Shown here: piece after piece, positions 27,333-38,700 of the stretch
How positions within the stretch are numbered: position 1 is the stretch's first letter
Layout: each line of letters starts with the position of its first letter
NCBI RefSeq assembly: GCF_900640115.1
Contig: NZ_CAAAIW010000010.1
Coordinates: 29,286-93,285, forward strand
Origin: Legionella yabuuchiae
GTDB lineage: Bacteria; Pseudomonadota; Gammaproteobacteria; Legionellales; Legionellaceae
Reading direction: 5' to 3'
Length of the DNA: 64,000 nucleotides
Program-made: the position numbers and the translations under genes
The notes under the pieces: model-generated
The model's database searches: none
Told to the model about the DNA's origin: nothing
The model's input: only the letters and a program-made list of their open reading frames with translations

Positions 27333-28652
27333 TTAAGGGGTAAAAGCCCGGGCACAACGGACCTTGATGCCGATGCTGCTCTTGCCGAAGATCTCCTGGT
27401 CGCCACTGCCGAAGTTCTGGAGCCAGGCGCTGAACACACCGTCATCCGTAGAACTCCAGTAGTACGCGCTGACAAAACCGTAGTCAGGAATGTTTCCCTC
27501 AAGGCCCAGGTTGGAGTGTACATTCTGTATCAGGGGGTTAACTTCAGTGCCGCAGCCAGAATTAGAACTGTTACCTGTTTGATACCCCAGCTCACAAATC
27601 GCCGGCAGATACCAGTCCTTAAAGCCGCCGGCTGACAGGCCGATGCATTGCTGGGCGGCTGGGTAAGTGCTACCAAGCTTATCAGTGTTGGTTTTGCCAT
27701 TGTCTTTACTGTCGGCGCCTGTTACACCAGCAGGGCCCCATGCGAAATTACCCACCTGGTCTGATTCCAAAACTACCCTTCCTCCCACGCTAAGATCAAT
27801 ATCCGTTGCGTCATCAATGGAAAAAACATAACCGCCTTTGAAAATATGGCCATAGGTCAGGATAATGATATCCGAGGTCACCGCATTGGTGTTGGTGCCC
27901 TGGGCTGTGAGGACGCTGGGCGTTGGGGCCGTAGCTGGTGCGCCACTGGCGGTCGTACCCGGCGTAATCGTTAAAATACACGCCTTGCCCGGGGCTATGT
28001 TGCCGCAGGTACTACTGGGCGTAATGTCAGTGTCTACAGGTAGACCCGGACTGATGCTGAAATCAACATCCTGCGCCACGGCCGTACCGATGTTGGTGAT
28101 AATCAGCTGTCTTGCTTTGGAGACAGCAGGGCCAGTGCCGGATGCTGCGGTAAATATCCCCTGCTTGGCGATAGCCAGCTCATTGGTTGATATTTTTAAA
28201 CTGGTCATCGGAGGCACGGCAAGGACGGTGATGCCTAACTGATTGGCAGTTGCCGGTTGCGAGCAAAGAAAGGGGTTCGGGCTGTTGTTGCCCGGCCCTT
28301 GCGTTTTACACACCTGCGGGCCGCCCTGGATGCCTCCTGGCGCTACATCTGCACCACGAATTTCAAGCTCCAGCAGACAGGATTCATTAGGGCCCAGAGT
28401 GAAGGGACTGGGGCAACTGCTGGGTTGGGTGTTGACCTGAGTAACCCCTTGTAAGGGCTTTGTAGTCAGCGTGCGAGTGATTTTAGTTTGGTTAGTGACT
28501 TGGTATCCTACCGTCACCACATCATTGACGGACAATTGATAGGTGGTGGCGGTTGTAGGCGTTAATAAAAACTTAGGCGTTGGGGCCGCAGTCAAGGGCA
28601 AGCTGGTTATCAAAAGCCATGCCGCAAAGGCGTAAGTGCAGATTCTTTTCAT
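27333..28652 (-). CDS. Secreted DUF1566/C-type-lectin-fold protein, DGR variable-protein type
   Basis: 439 residues with a Sec signal peptide (about 1-23, MKRICTYAFAAWLLITSLPL then TAA), two or three Ig-like/anchor-like beta repeats (about 25-265) and a C-terminal DUF1566/CLec domain (about 270-439). The last 45 residues follow the DGR variable-region plan: YYWSST, AWLQNFGSGDQ, and a closing VRCARAFTP. In the last 30 or so codons nearly all putative variable positions are NNC (TTC, AGC, CTC, GGC, GAC, ATC), as expected when AAC codons of a template are mutated at adenines. The gene starts 10 nt after the upstream outer-membrane gene. No template repeat or reverse transcriptase is present in the window, so it may be frozen or served in trans. 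Confidence 0.85.
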   Translation of the reverse strand: MKRICTYAFAAWLLITSLPLTAAPTPKFLLTPTTATTYQLSVNDVVTVGYQVTNQTKITRTLTTKPLQGVTQVNTQPSSCPSPFTLGPNESCLLELEIRGADVAPGGIQGGPQVCKTQGPGNNSPNPFLCSQPATANQLGITVLAVPPMTSLKISTNELAIAKQGIFTAASGTGPAVSKARQLIITNIGTAVAQDVDFSISPGLPVDTDITPSSTCGNIAPGKACILTITPGTTASGAPATAPTPSVLTAQGTNTNAVTSDIIILTYGHIFKGGYVFSIDDATDIDLSVGGRVVLESDQVGNFAWGPAGVTGADSKDNGKTNTDKLGSTYPAAQQCIGLSAGGFKDWYLPAICELGYQTGNSSNSGCGTEVNPLIQNVHSNLGLEGNIPDYGFVSAYYWSSTDDGVFSAWLQNFGSGDQEIFGKSSIGIKVRCARAFTP

Positions 28653-28662
28653 TTTTTTCTCC

Positions 28663-29412
28663 TTAAGCCGTAGCGCTTAATGTGATAATCAGACCATGGG
28701 TGTAAGCATGGGATTCATAAAGACTGGTATTGAAAGCTTGCCCTGCTGCCTTTGCCAGACTGGATTTACCCCAGTCGGAGAACTCATAGCCTATGCCTAA
28801 TTTCGTACGGCCACTTAAGGGAGCCTGGATACCAGCACCCAGGGCATAGGCCAGGCTGGTTTTGCTCTTGTCTTGAAAAGGCGGCGCTGGTACTTCATTG
28901 GAAATCTTAGGCCTTGCGACAAAATCTTTGGCCTTGTTTTATCCCACGCCGATGCCAGCTGTAAGATAAGGCTTTAAGCGCGGGTGCGCATCATAAGTGA
29001 GCTTGCCTTTAACTAAGACGCGCTTGTGCTGGAGGCTGTAGCTGTATCTGAAATTGTTAAAATCGGCATCAGCGTCTTCTAAAATATCGCCTGACAGATG
29101 GTCATTGGATGTCATTGCCAGCGCCAGGCCTAATTGCAGCGACAGCCTGTCGTTGATGGGACGCTCAGCGCCTGCGAATAATTCCACAAAAGCGAGGGCA
29201 CGCCAGTCATTGCCTGCCAGATAGCTTTTTTCAATGTCCGGCTCTAAAAAAAAGGTTCGACTGCTGCCGGTATCAGACCAGACAGGGCCGGCGCTGATAG
29301 AGCCCACCCAGTTCCAGTCTTTGGAGGCCACAACAGGCCCCATGCTGCCTGCCTGAGCTTGACTAGCCAGCACGACCGCTGTGATGAGTGAAAGAAATAA
29401 GCGGTGTTTCAT
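28663..29412 (-). pseudogene. Outer-membrane beta-barrel protein interrupted by an in-frame stop
   Basis: Reading from 29412 gives a signal peptide (MKHRLFLSLITAVVLASQAQA) and an OmpA/OmpW-like barrel with alternating strands. A TAA at 28939-28941 stops it after 157 residues (ITAGIGVG-like end), yet the same frame stays open and barrel-like for another 91 codons to 28663 (for example SLAYALGAGIQAPLSG and LGIGYEFSDWG). The full protein would be about 249 residues, and a tyrosine codon is the likeliest original. The true stop is 10 nt before the DUF1566 gene start, so the two formed one operon. Suppression or a sequencing error are alternatives. Confidence 0.85.
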
Positions 29413-29795
29413 AAGCGCTCCTTGCCTAATGAGAAGTAGTTATAAAGTGAAAATGGTTCCTCTGATTTTTACAGTTTTCGAGTCTCTGACATTGAAAAAT
29501 AATTTCCATTAAGATACGTTGCTGATGATTTAAAATCAAAAAAATTATTCAAATTTTCATCCATCTAACCCACCTCAAACATTTCGAGACAGCGACTATC
29601 GCATCACTGTTTAATTGGATTAATGAGAAAAACGGTATCCAAATTGCAAGTAATGTCAGATCTTATCAAGGGTTGATGGTGCATGGTTTTGGAAAATTAG
29701 CTGTCGTTTTATTTCTCATGCGTTTACCTACTGAACATGTACAAAAAAGATACCTCCTGTCATAATACGTCGTACTCTGTGGTTATGGAAGTTTA
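29413..29795. other. Intergenic region with an orphan open frame
   Basis: About 380 bp between the divergent outer-membrane pseudogene and the giant gene. A plus-strand frame from 29529 to the stop at 29763-29765 reads 78 plausible residues (including NVRSYQGLMVHGFGKLAVV) but has no start codon near its beginning. It is probably the tail of a lost gene, and I do not recognise it. The promoter of the giant-gene operon must lie here. Confidence 0.4.
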
Positions 29796-32700
29796 ATGAA
29801 GTCTTTTCAACAAATTATCGATTTCATATGTGAAGATATTTATGGCAAATCTGTTTCAAATTGGAACAATGAGTGGAAAAGAATCACTGAGGTTGAACGC
29901 TACAATACAGCCTCTTACCGATATCGTCGTTGGCCAGGCAATTGGCCTCCTCCGAAAAGCTATTTTCACGAAGAGGTCGATGCTGAATACAATATAAAAT
30001 TTACAAACAATATTCTTCCTCATTTAAGGGCTTTATGGCTTAATAAAATCTCTGCCGCAGATTTTCCTAGTCATTTAAATCGTTTTTTTAAGAGGCATCC
30101 TTGGCTATCTACTATAGCAAATAATGATGACAAATTTGTTATAGCATATATCAGCCCACTCATTAAGAGTACATTAGATGCAACTAATTTATCCCTTTCG
30201 AAGAACTATAGTTACAATAACCTTGGTTACTATGAACTAGACTGTTCATATTACGAAATACAATGGCCAGCATTCAATGATAAGAAATTTATGCATCGAA
30301 TGCATGATTATCCTCTAGATTTAATCTATGGAAATCATTATGAGCAATTTTTATTACTACCCTCACTGGCAACGCGCTGGCCTCACATGGACGCGAGCAC
30401 CTATCATCTTTCTAGGTTAGATGTTTATCGACTTCTGTTTACTTATTTTGGAATCAAGGCTTCACCCCCTGAAGGGCAGACTCAACTGGTCGCAAATATC
30501 ATGCCGGTGGAACTGGGCGAATTAAAGGAGTTAGATCTTCTTAGCAAAAGCTATTGTCAGAGTTGGCTAATTAATTTAGATAGCGTAGATAATCCGTATT
30601 GGATTTTTCTTGATAAATATGAAGGCCGAAACTCACTCTACATTTCGTCAGAAATTGCGAAAGATAAGGAATTTCAACTCAAATTAGAAGCTATTAAATC
30701 CTGTTTCTCAATAGATGAAATCGTTACCATTGACAATAAATGTGAAACCAAATACACCTATTTACCAGATAACTTAATCTGGCAATATCAGTTATTTGCA
30801 AGAGTATTGCCTTATTGTATGCAAAGCCATCGTGCAATACCTTTAGAGACGTACCGTAACAGAATTTCTTTATATCATTTAGTTGCCTATGTTTGGGAAG
30901 CTTTAATTAAAACTTCTTTTGCAAAAACTGAGCAAAAAGCTAGCAATAGTTTTCAATATGCCGACCCTTTTACAGAACAGCCATGGCATCAACTGCTGAA
31001 ATCACCTCCATCTGATAAAACCACACTAACACAATTAGAGCCGTTACATGCAGAGAAAATCTTGGCATCAGTTGATCAAAAAAAGATTCAGATGGCTTGG
31101 GACGATAAAGCAGGCGACAAATTTCAGTTAACAACAATCGTTGAAGGGAATAATTTCCTCCAGTCTTGCTTTATGGCGTGCTTCCAATCTGTACACCATA
31201 TAGCACTAACCTTGACAGCATCATCAAAAAAAGACATGCCTGATCTACCATTGTACATTTTTGATAAGTCTACTGAAAAATTAACGGGTGTTAGCTTTGC
31301 AATTAATAGTGAAGAGGCAATCAATCCAGGACATTTTCCGCCTTTAGTGCGTTTAAGTAACAGTGCTGCATGTAATCGTTTATTACTGACACATTATCGC
31401 GTTCCAATAGCTGATTTGAGGGTTACTAATCGCTGGGATGAAGCTGGACGATTAGTTTTTTTATTGTTTAATAAGTTTGAAGAAGGATTGAGCCAACAAG
31501 CCATTCAAAACTATCTACAGCAGGATAAAGTTTGGCGCCAAGATTGGTACAATCCAGCAATAACACCTAAGCAAGATTCTTTTGCATGGCGTATGGCGCA
31601 ATTTGCTCAAATGGGCCACTTAGGTACAGATGCCTTCTTTGGTTATTTACGTGACAATTATTTAAAACATTGGCATGCAATTCATCAAACCCCGCAATTA
31701 AATCTTTCTGTCTTGTTTGATTTAAACGGGGATCATCTAAACAGTGCTGCCCAATATATAGAACATTTATGCGAGGAGTTAACACAATTTATTCGCGATG
31801 AGCGATGCATTCCTAAATTTAAGCAAATTCACTTTGTTTTACCTCAGTCATTCACCCGCGCAGCTCTTGAAGAAACAGCAAAATTAATTCGAAATGTTAA
31901 TGATTGCAGGTACATTCACAGCAATGAAACCGAAGCCTTTTTTTTATATGAATTTAAAACGCTTTCAGAGGCAGAACAGGATGGTTGGTTATGTGAACTT
32001 GAGAAATTAGCAGCGCTTGATAATAACCCCTTAATAACCATGATCCGTATCCCTGAACTGAATACCCAAGTCAGTGATGATGCAGAAGAAAATGCTTTGA
32101 AGGCTAGATACCAAGCCTTACAAAATAAAATTCTCGATAATCAACGACTCCATCATGAGAAAGAATTAGCAAACAATACTCTTATCCTTTACCAAGGCGC
32201 TGATGGAACACTAGATCCCATGGTGGATATTCGTAATTTAAGACACCGCTTAAAACAGCCATTCACAGGAAAAGATGAAACGGTTTTGCTCTCGTCTAAT
32301 GCACCTGGTATCCAACAAGAGTTGCAACAAAATATTGAAGCTCGGCATGAAATCGCGCATCAAGTTCAAAAAAAACGAGTTGTTTATGAAGAACAAGAAC
32401 CAGACATCAAACGTTATGATTTAGATTTAAGCCGCCTGTTTACGCGTCATAATATTGAAGATCGCCTCTCTACCCGCGAGGAATCAGTGAGCTGGGCCAA
32501 GCAATTTAGCCTTTGGGTTGGGAGTGATACAGATGCATATTACCTGATTAATTACATCGAACCAGAAGCGTTGAAAAAAATAAGGCAATATGAATCTTTT
32601 TTTCAGCTGGGAATCGTACCCAATCATTTGCCCTTTGGATTTTTTCTTAGCTCTCATCCAAATGTCCAATTCTCTTATATCCTCTGTTTTGATGAAGACA

Positions 32701-35700
32701 GAGCGAAAAGAGAGCAATATGAATGGGAAGCAAAAACAAAAGAAATACGTAATCCCTTTATCCCTCATTTAGATGCTCAAGCAAAAGCAGTCAATTTTGA
32801 TGGAGATTATCGCCAGTTTGATTTAATTGGAAAACAAGAAACAGCTCAAATATCCTTTTGGTATCATCTAGCAACGCAGTCGCTTAATTCAGAACAACAT
32901 CAACAACAAGTTACACTTTTACGCAAAGTATCCCAAACACATTTTAATCCGCTGCATCCCGATATACCTATCGTAATGAGTCGCTATGAACTATCAGGTA
33001 ATTTCGACCGTCCCTGGAATACGCTCACGCTCAAAAAACAGTTAGCGCTTTGGGCAGAAACTATTTTGGGAAAAGGCGTGGGGCAAGATTTTATTAGTGT
33101 ATTTATCTTGACGATGAATGAAACACAGCTGAAAAGTTTTGGGCAGTTGTGCTATCACTATGACAGTAAAGAATGGAAATTGGGCAGTCATCATTTTCTC
33201 CGCATTGCCTTTATAATCTTTCAACATTTTGGAGAACATAATTTTAGAATTTGGAAAAATGCTATTTTTGACAATAGTGAAAATGCCACTGAATTACTAG
33301 CTAAACCTGTCTTAGACGCGCTGGGATTTAGTTTAATCACATTAAAAGATAAATCGCCCGCTTACATCAGTATTTGGTTCAGACTATTAGAAGCCCAAGT
33401 CAAACATGTGGGTTGGGTAGGTTATGATCGTTTGTGGTATGCCTATCAAATCATGATTTCTTATATAGATCATAAGGGATTAAAGCTAGATGATGACCTG
33501 GTAGCACGCCTATTAAACACGCAGGTATCCTTTCAATCCCTCGTTTGGCTGGATCGTCTTTTTCATTGTTTAAAAAAGATAGAAGGACAGTTTTTCGATA
33601 CAAAGGCTCAACAACACCTACTGGATAATCTTGATAAAATCGATTGGCAGCATAATGGTTTATTCTATGCGATGAGCTATAACGCGATGCCCTATTGGTC
33701 AGAGGATTTAAAATTAGAAAAATTTACGTATTCGCATGTTGATGCGGGTTATACGCCAAGCTGGGATAAGGTCATTGATAGCGATGCATTAGTCATTGAC
33801 TTTGGCCGTTATCTCGCAGCCCAACTCAAGATTAATTTTAACCAATATCAGTATTATGTTAAACATATCAAACCATCCCTTGAAAGCAACAGTATTTCCT
33901 ATCCAGTGGCGCGTTTATTGCTGATTAATCTTAAGTTTGGTGGGGAGGAAATCACCGATTGGGGTAGCGATGACCTAGAGACTATTTTACCAAAACTCTG
34001 TCATGACGAAATGAACGAGGTGGTGGCGTGGTGGAATCAACAGTTTAAACTTGATGAGATAAATTTTGATAGTCACTATAAAATTCCCCTGGCTCATTTA
34101 CCCCTCATTGCTCATGTCTTGAAGGAATATGGCTTAAAGAATTTAGTAACTTCCCAGGCACATCATCCTGGGGAATTACAGAATTTAGCGTCATGTGGCA
34201 TAAGTGAGACAATAGCCTTATTAAATGCCCTTGGTAAAACATGCCAATACTTGCAAAGCCAATCATTGCTCGAGTCACCGAAGGTGGCGGGCCAATTAAT
34301 ACAAATGACTGAACACGCCTTGAAAGATGAGGCTTATTTAGCTGCCATGCGTCAAACACCTTGGCTACTTATTAAAATGGACTCTCCCTGGAAAAATTGG
34401 TTTTTTGGCCAGAGCAACGATGTTTTATCCACCCAAAAGCGATTTTTACAGCAGCTGGAAAGTATCTCTTTTCTCACATCAACTTGGCTACCCAATCGCG
34501 AAGATATTCAACATGCATTGTCTCAACTGGATGGCGAAACAATCCCACTTGATAGTCTCGATAATAAACGACGGGAACTTATCGCGACATGGGTAGGAAT
34601 GGGGTGTGATATTACAGAGCAAGATGCTACTTTCCGTCGATTAACCCGTAAAGAAGAAGAAAACTTCATACGACAATTCACTGATCAACTTCTGCCTCAA
34701 TATACAAAAGAAAACGCTGCTTTGATTACAATACTCACTCCCCATTTAGCTATCGAAGCGGATTTTAATCCTCTTGAACAAGCATTTACCCAGTTGATCA
34801 AACCATTTAAACGTATAGATAATAAGCCTCATTTTAATGATTTAGCCATTACCCTAGGATCGTTAATTCATCATATTAAACAGCAAGGATCTGTATATAT
34901 GAGTTTGCAACAACTCAGCGAAATTTTAGACAGTCTGATGCTTGCACAACACGATGAAGTAACGCATTTTCCTAATGATATGCTTAATGAATTGTTAACC
35001 CAGACAGGCGATAAATTAACCAACCATCGTTTAAATGAGTTAACGGCGCGTTTGGAACCGCCATTAAAAGATAAGGTTAAACTGATTACTCAGGCAGATA
35101 TACCCCATCAAATTAAATCAATGCTATTACGCCTGGCTCCAAAATTTCCTGATTACAAGTACTTTAATTGGATAATTAATAATTTTATTGGATATAGAGT
35201 AGATAACATCCGTATTGATTACCAAATTGAAGTTTCTAAAGCTCTTTTATTAATAGCAGAATCTTCATCTTTGTGGACTGATGAACTAATTGCATCATTA
35301 TTTCCGATACCCGTTAGTGCGGAAATCCAACCAATGTGGCTTAAATGCCGCTATAGATTATTAACTGAGATAAACAAAGCAGGTTCAATTGCTCAATTAC
35401 GTGTAATGAAGCCTTTATTATTAAGCCAGGAACAAAAAATACCTGAAATAGAAATGATTGGGATTTATACTTTAGCGCCATTCGCAGAAAATTCCTCGGA
35501 ACTGAAACAGGTATTATCAAGACTGGATGATCATGATCTGAAGAAACTGGCTGATTATTGCGCTCATCCCCCAACACCATCCGCGGATTACTTAATTCAG
35601 AATTTACCCAATTATAAGGTTGACCCTCTAATTCATCATTTTGAAACGGTGGATCAAGCTAAAGATCTGCGACATTACAGTGTCACTGAGCCAGAGGGCC

Positions 35701-38700
35701 AAGAACTAAAGCGTGTTCTTGGGGGTATTAAAGAAAAAAATACGGGCTATATCAGTGATGATAAGCAAAAACAAATTATAGGGATGCTTTATTATGTTAA
35801 TGCCTATGCACAAGAGCAGGATTTAGGAAAGATACGCTCCAATGAACTTAAAGCCCAATTAAGGCAAACGGCGCAATGGCTACAAGGCGCCAGCGATGAA
35901 GAGGCAAAAAGAATATATCGCTTGCAGTTGTTATCGATGTTACGTGAATTATTGCTACGTCAAACCGGGAAGTGGGCCAACCATACCCAAATGCTCGCCT
36001 TAATTTATACTTCTCTACATAATGATGAAAGCGTGTTTTATCAGATTAAAACGGGAGAAGGCAAGAGCATCATTACCATTATGCGCGTGGCATTCCATGC
36101 GTTGAATGCTAAAATTGTGGATGTATTTACAGCAAAAGAAAGTTTATCCAGCCGTGACCATGAAGAATTTGGTTACATTCTTGATGCTATTGGTATAGAG
36201 AACAGCCATATTGTTCCTGACTCAGATGAAAATAGTTATAAAGTTGGGGATGATATTTTTGGTGCAGTCAATTACATGACGCCTAGTAGTTTTAGTTTAT
36301 TTCAATCTGGGCATTGTTGGTCTGAAGGAAGTAGACGATATATTAACTACTGCATTAAGGAACGCGTCGCTTTTTTTGATGAAGGCGATCATGTGTTACT
36401 TGATGAACAAACCATGTTTAATTTTTCTTATAGTGGTGAATCGAACAAACTATACAACTATGACGCTTGGGTTTATCAAGCCACCTGGCGATATTTTCAG
36501 ACAATTAAAGACGCATTACCCATCAATGAAAAAGGTATTCCCTATATCTGTAGAACAAAACATCTTGCTGAGTTGTGCGAATATATACAGCAACAGAGTG
36601 ATTATGCTCCTATTCAATCCAGCTTCATTAAAACCTATCTTGCTCCTGTAGTTGATGAAAACATTAAGGATAAACAAGCGGCTATTGTAGCGCGCGATAA
36701 AGTGCTTGCTGATTTACTTTCAGCGGCTTATACGGCCAATAATCTTGTGGAAAATCAAGACTATTGCGTACAGCAAGGTTTAACAACTCTTTCTAATAAC
36801 ATTACCATGAAGAGTCGAGTTGCTAAAGTTGTGATTAATAATCAAGTGCAAGATGGGGCAACGTTTAGTGAACGCGTACATCAATTCTTACATGTGCGCT
36901 TGAATGAAACGGCACTTACAAAGGGAGAACAACCCAATTTCTTTATTGCACCAGATAGCGCTATTGTCCTATCGCAAAATGTTCCCTCCCTCATCAAACA
37001 TTATTACGGCCAAATAGAAGGTTGTTCTGGAACAATGGGTGATCCCGGGGAGCTTAACGTTTATAAGGACCGTTATGACATTCAGCATGTCGTTAAGTTA
37101 CCTACGCATGAAGTGTCACAAACGGTATATGAAGGCATGATCTCTTGTGATGGACAAGACGAGCATGAGCAAACGATTATTCAATGCCTTCAAGCGCATC
37201 AAGATCAGCCTACCCTACTAGTCAGTAAAGACGATGTTGCCGTTAAAGCATTATCAAAACGTCTTTATAGCTTATTGCCAGAGACCATGGCAAAAAAATT
37301 AATTTGCGATACCAATGACAGTGGACTCCATGAAAAGGATATCTTGCCTTACGCCGGCAAACCTGGATTCGTTATCAACAGTTCCCGTATGGCTCGGGGT
37401 ACAGATATCAAGCCGGAAGTAGAACAGGGCTTGTTAGTCATTCGTTCTAATCCAGATATGCCTCGTTTTACGAAGCAAAGTGGAGGGCGTCAAGGTCGCA
37501 ATGGCGCAAAAGGCATGCTTATAGACATAATTGATTATGCCCAAATCCGATCTGCATATGAGGGTTTTGCGCATTCGGAGATATATGCAGAAAGGCTAAG
37601 CCACTTGCTGGAAAGAGAATGGCATCACCTCAAGAACAAATTTGCTAAACATCAAAAACGACAAAGTAATAAATGGAATTGGCTCATAAACGATGAGGGT
37701 AAGCAAGAAAAATACATACAAACGCGGGTGGTACAGTGTTTAAGGCGTGAAATCAAAATTCAGCGCGAACAAAATATACGCAGCAAAGAGGCGTTGGTAT
37801 CGGAATGTTCGAGTCACATTATCGCACAGCTAATGCACTATCTCGCTGAAGACCAAACGATTATGCGCGCCATTCGAAAAGACTGGTTAAAATGCCGTGA
37901 GTCTATAGAATCGGCCTGGCAGCAAAGAATGACGGGAGCGCTTGAAGACAATGAAGTGGTGTTAGATATATTTTATGAAAAAGCCAAATCTGCTTGGAAA
38001 ATTTTTGCCGTTAAATACCCTGATTATATGAATTCAAGCTTATTGGATGATAAGGACAACCTACTTCACTCCGTCCGAAAGATGAAAAAATTAGCCTGGA
38101 ATAAAGGCGACGATAACTTAGCGGTACCTGAGCCTACACAACACACCAATATGCCTAATGTGATAGCGTTTTATCAAGGCTGGCTTAAAAGCATATCTCC
38201 TACCGTATTAACTAATTTATCTAATCCTTTACAAGAATTATTTTATGGGCAGTCAAATAAGGGATTAAATGACTTAAATGCTTTTTATCACATCCTAATT
38301 AAGGCGGGTCAGGCTCATGAGAATAATGATAACCATCTATTGATTCGCAATACTAAGGCCTTATTTTCGCAACTTGCGATTTTACCTATACCCACTATTA
38401 GTTATGTTCCATTGAAATATATGAGTGACGTTGTAAAAACATTCGATAAGGCTCGCAGCGAGTCCCACTTTATGGATAAGCTATCAATCCTCGCCCAATT
38501 ATTTGCTCATCCATGTGCACAACCCGTTTCTGAGCTCACTGCCCATCACATGACGATTTTGGGAGAGTGTATCCAATTTATCGTGCGCTTAACGTGTAGA
38601 GGATTTGTCTCTAGGAATACCGATGCGTATCGACGCTTCACCACAGAACAAACAGCAACCCATGTTACTGACGTCTTATGGCAATGTTATTGGCAAACGT

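Noticed and set aside
27045..29412. A complete diversity-generating retroelement
   Set aside because: I could find neither a template repeat nor a reverse transcriptase in the window; only the target, hairpins and half of avd are present.
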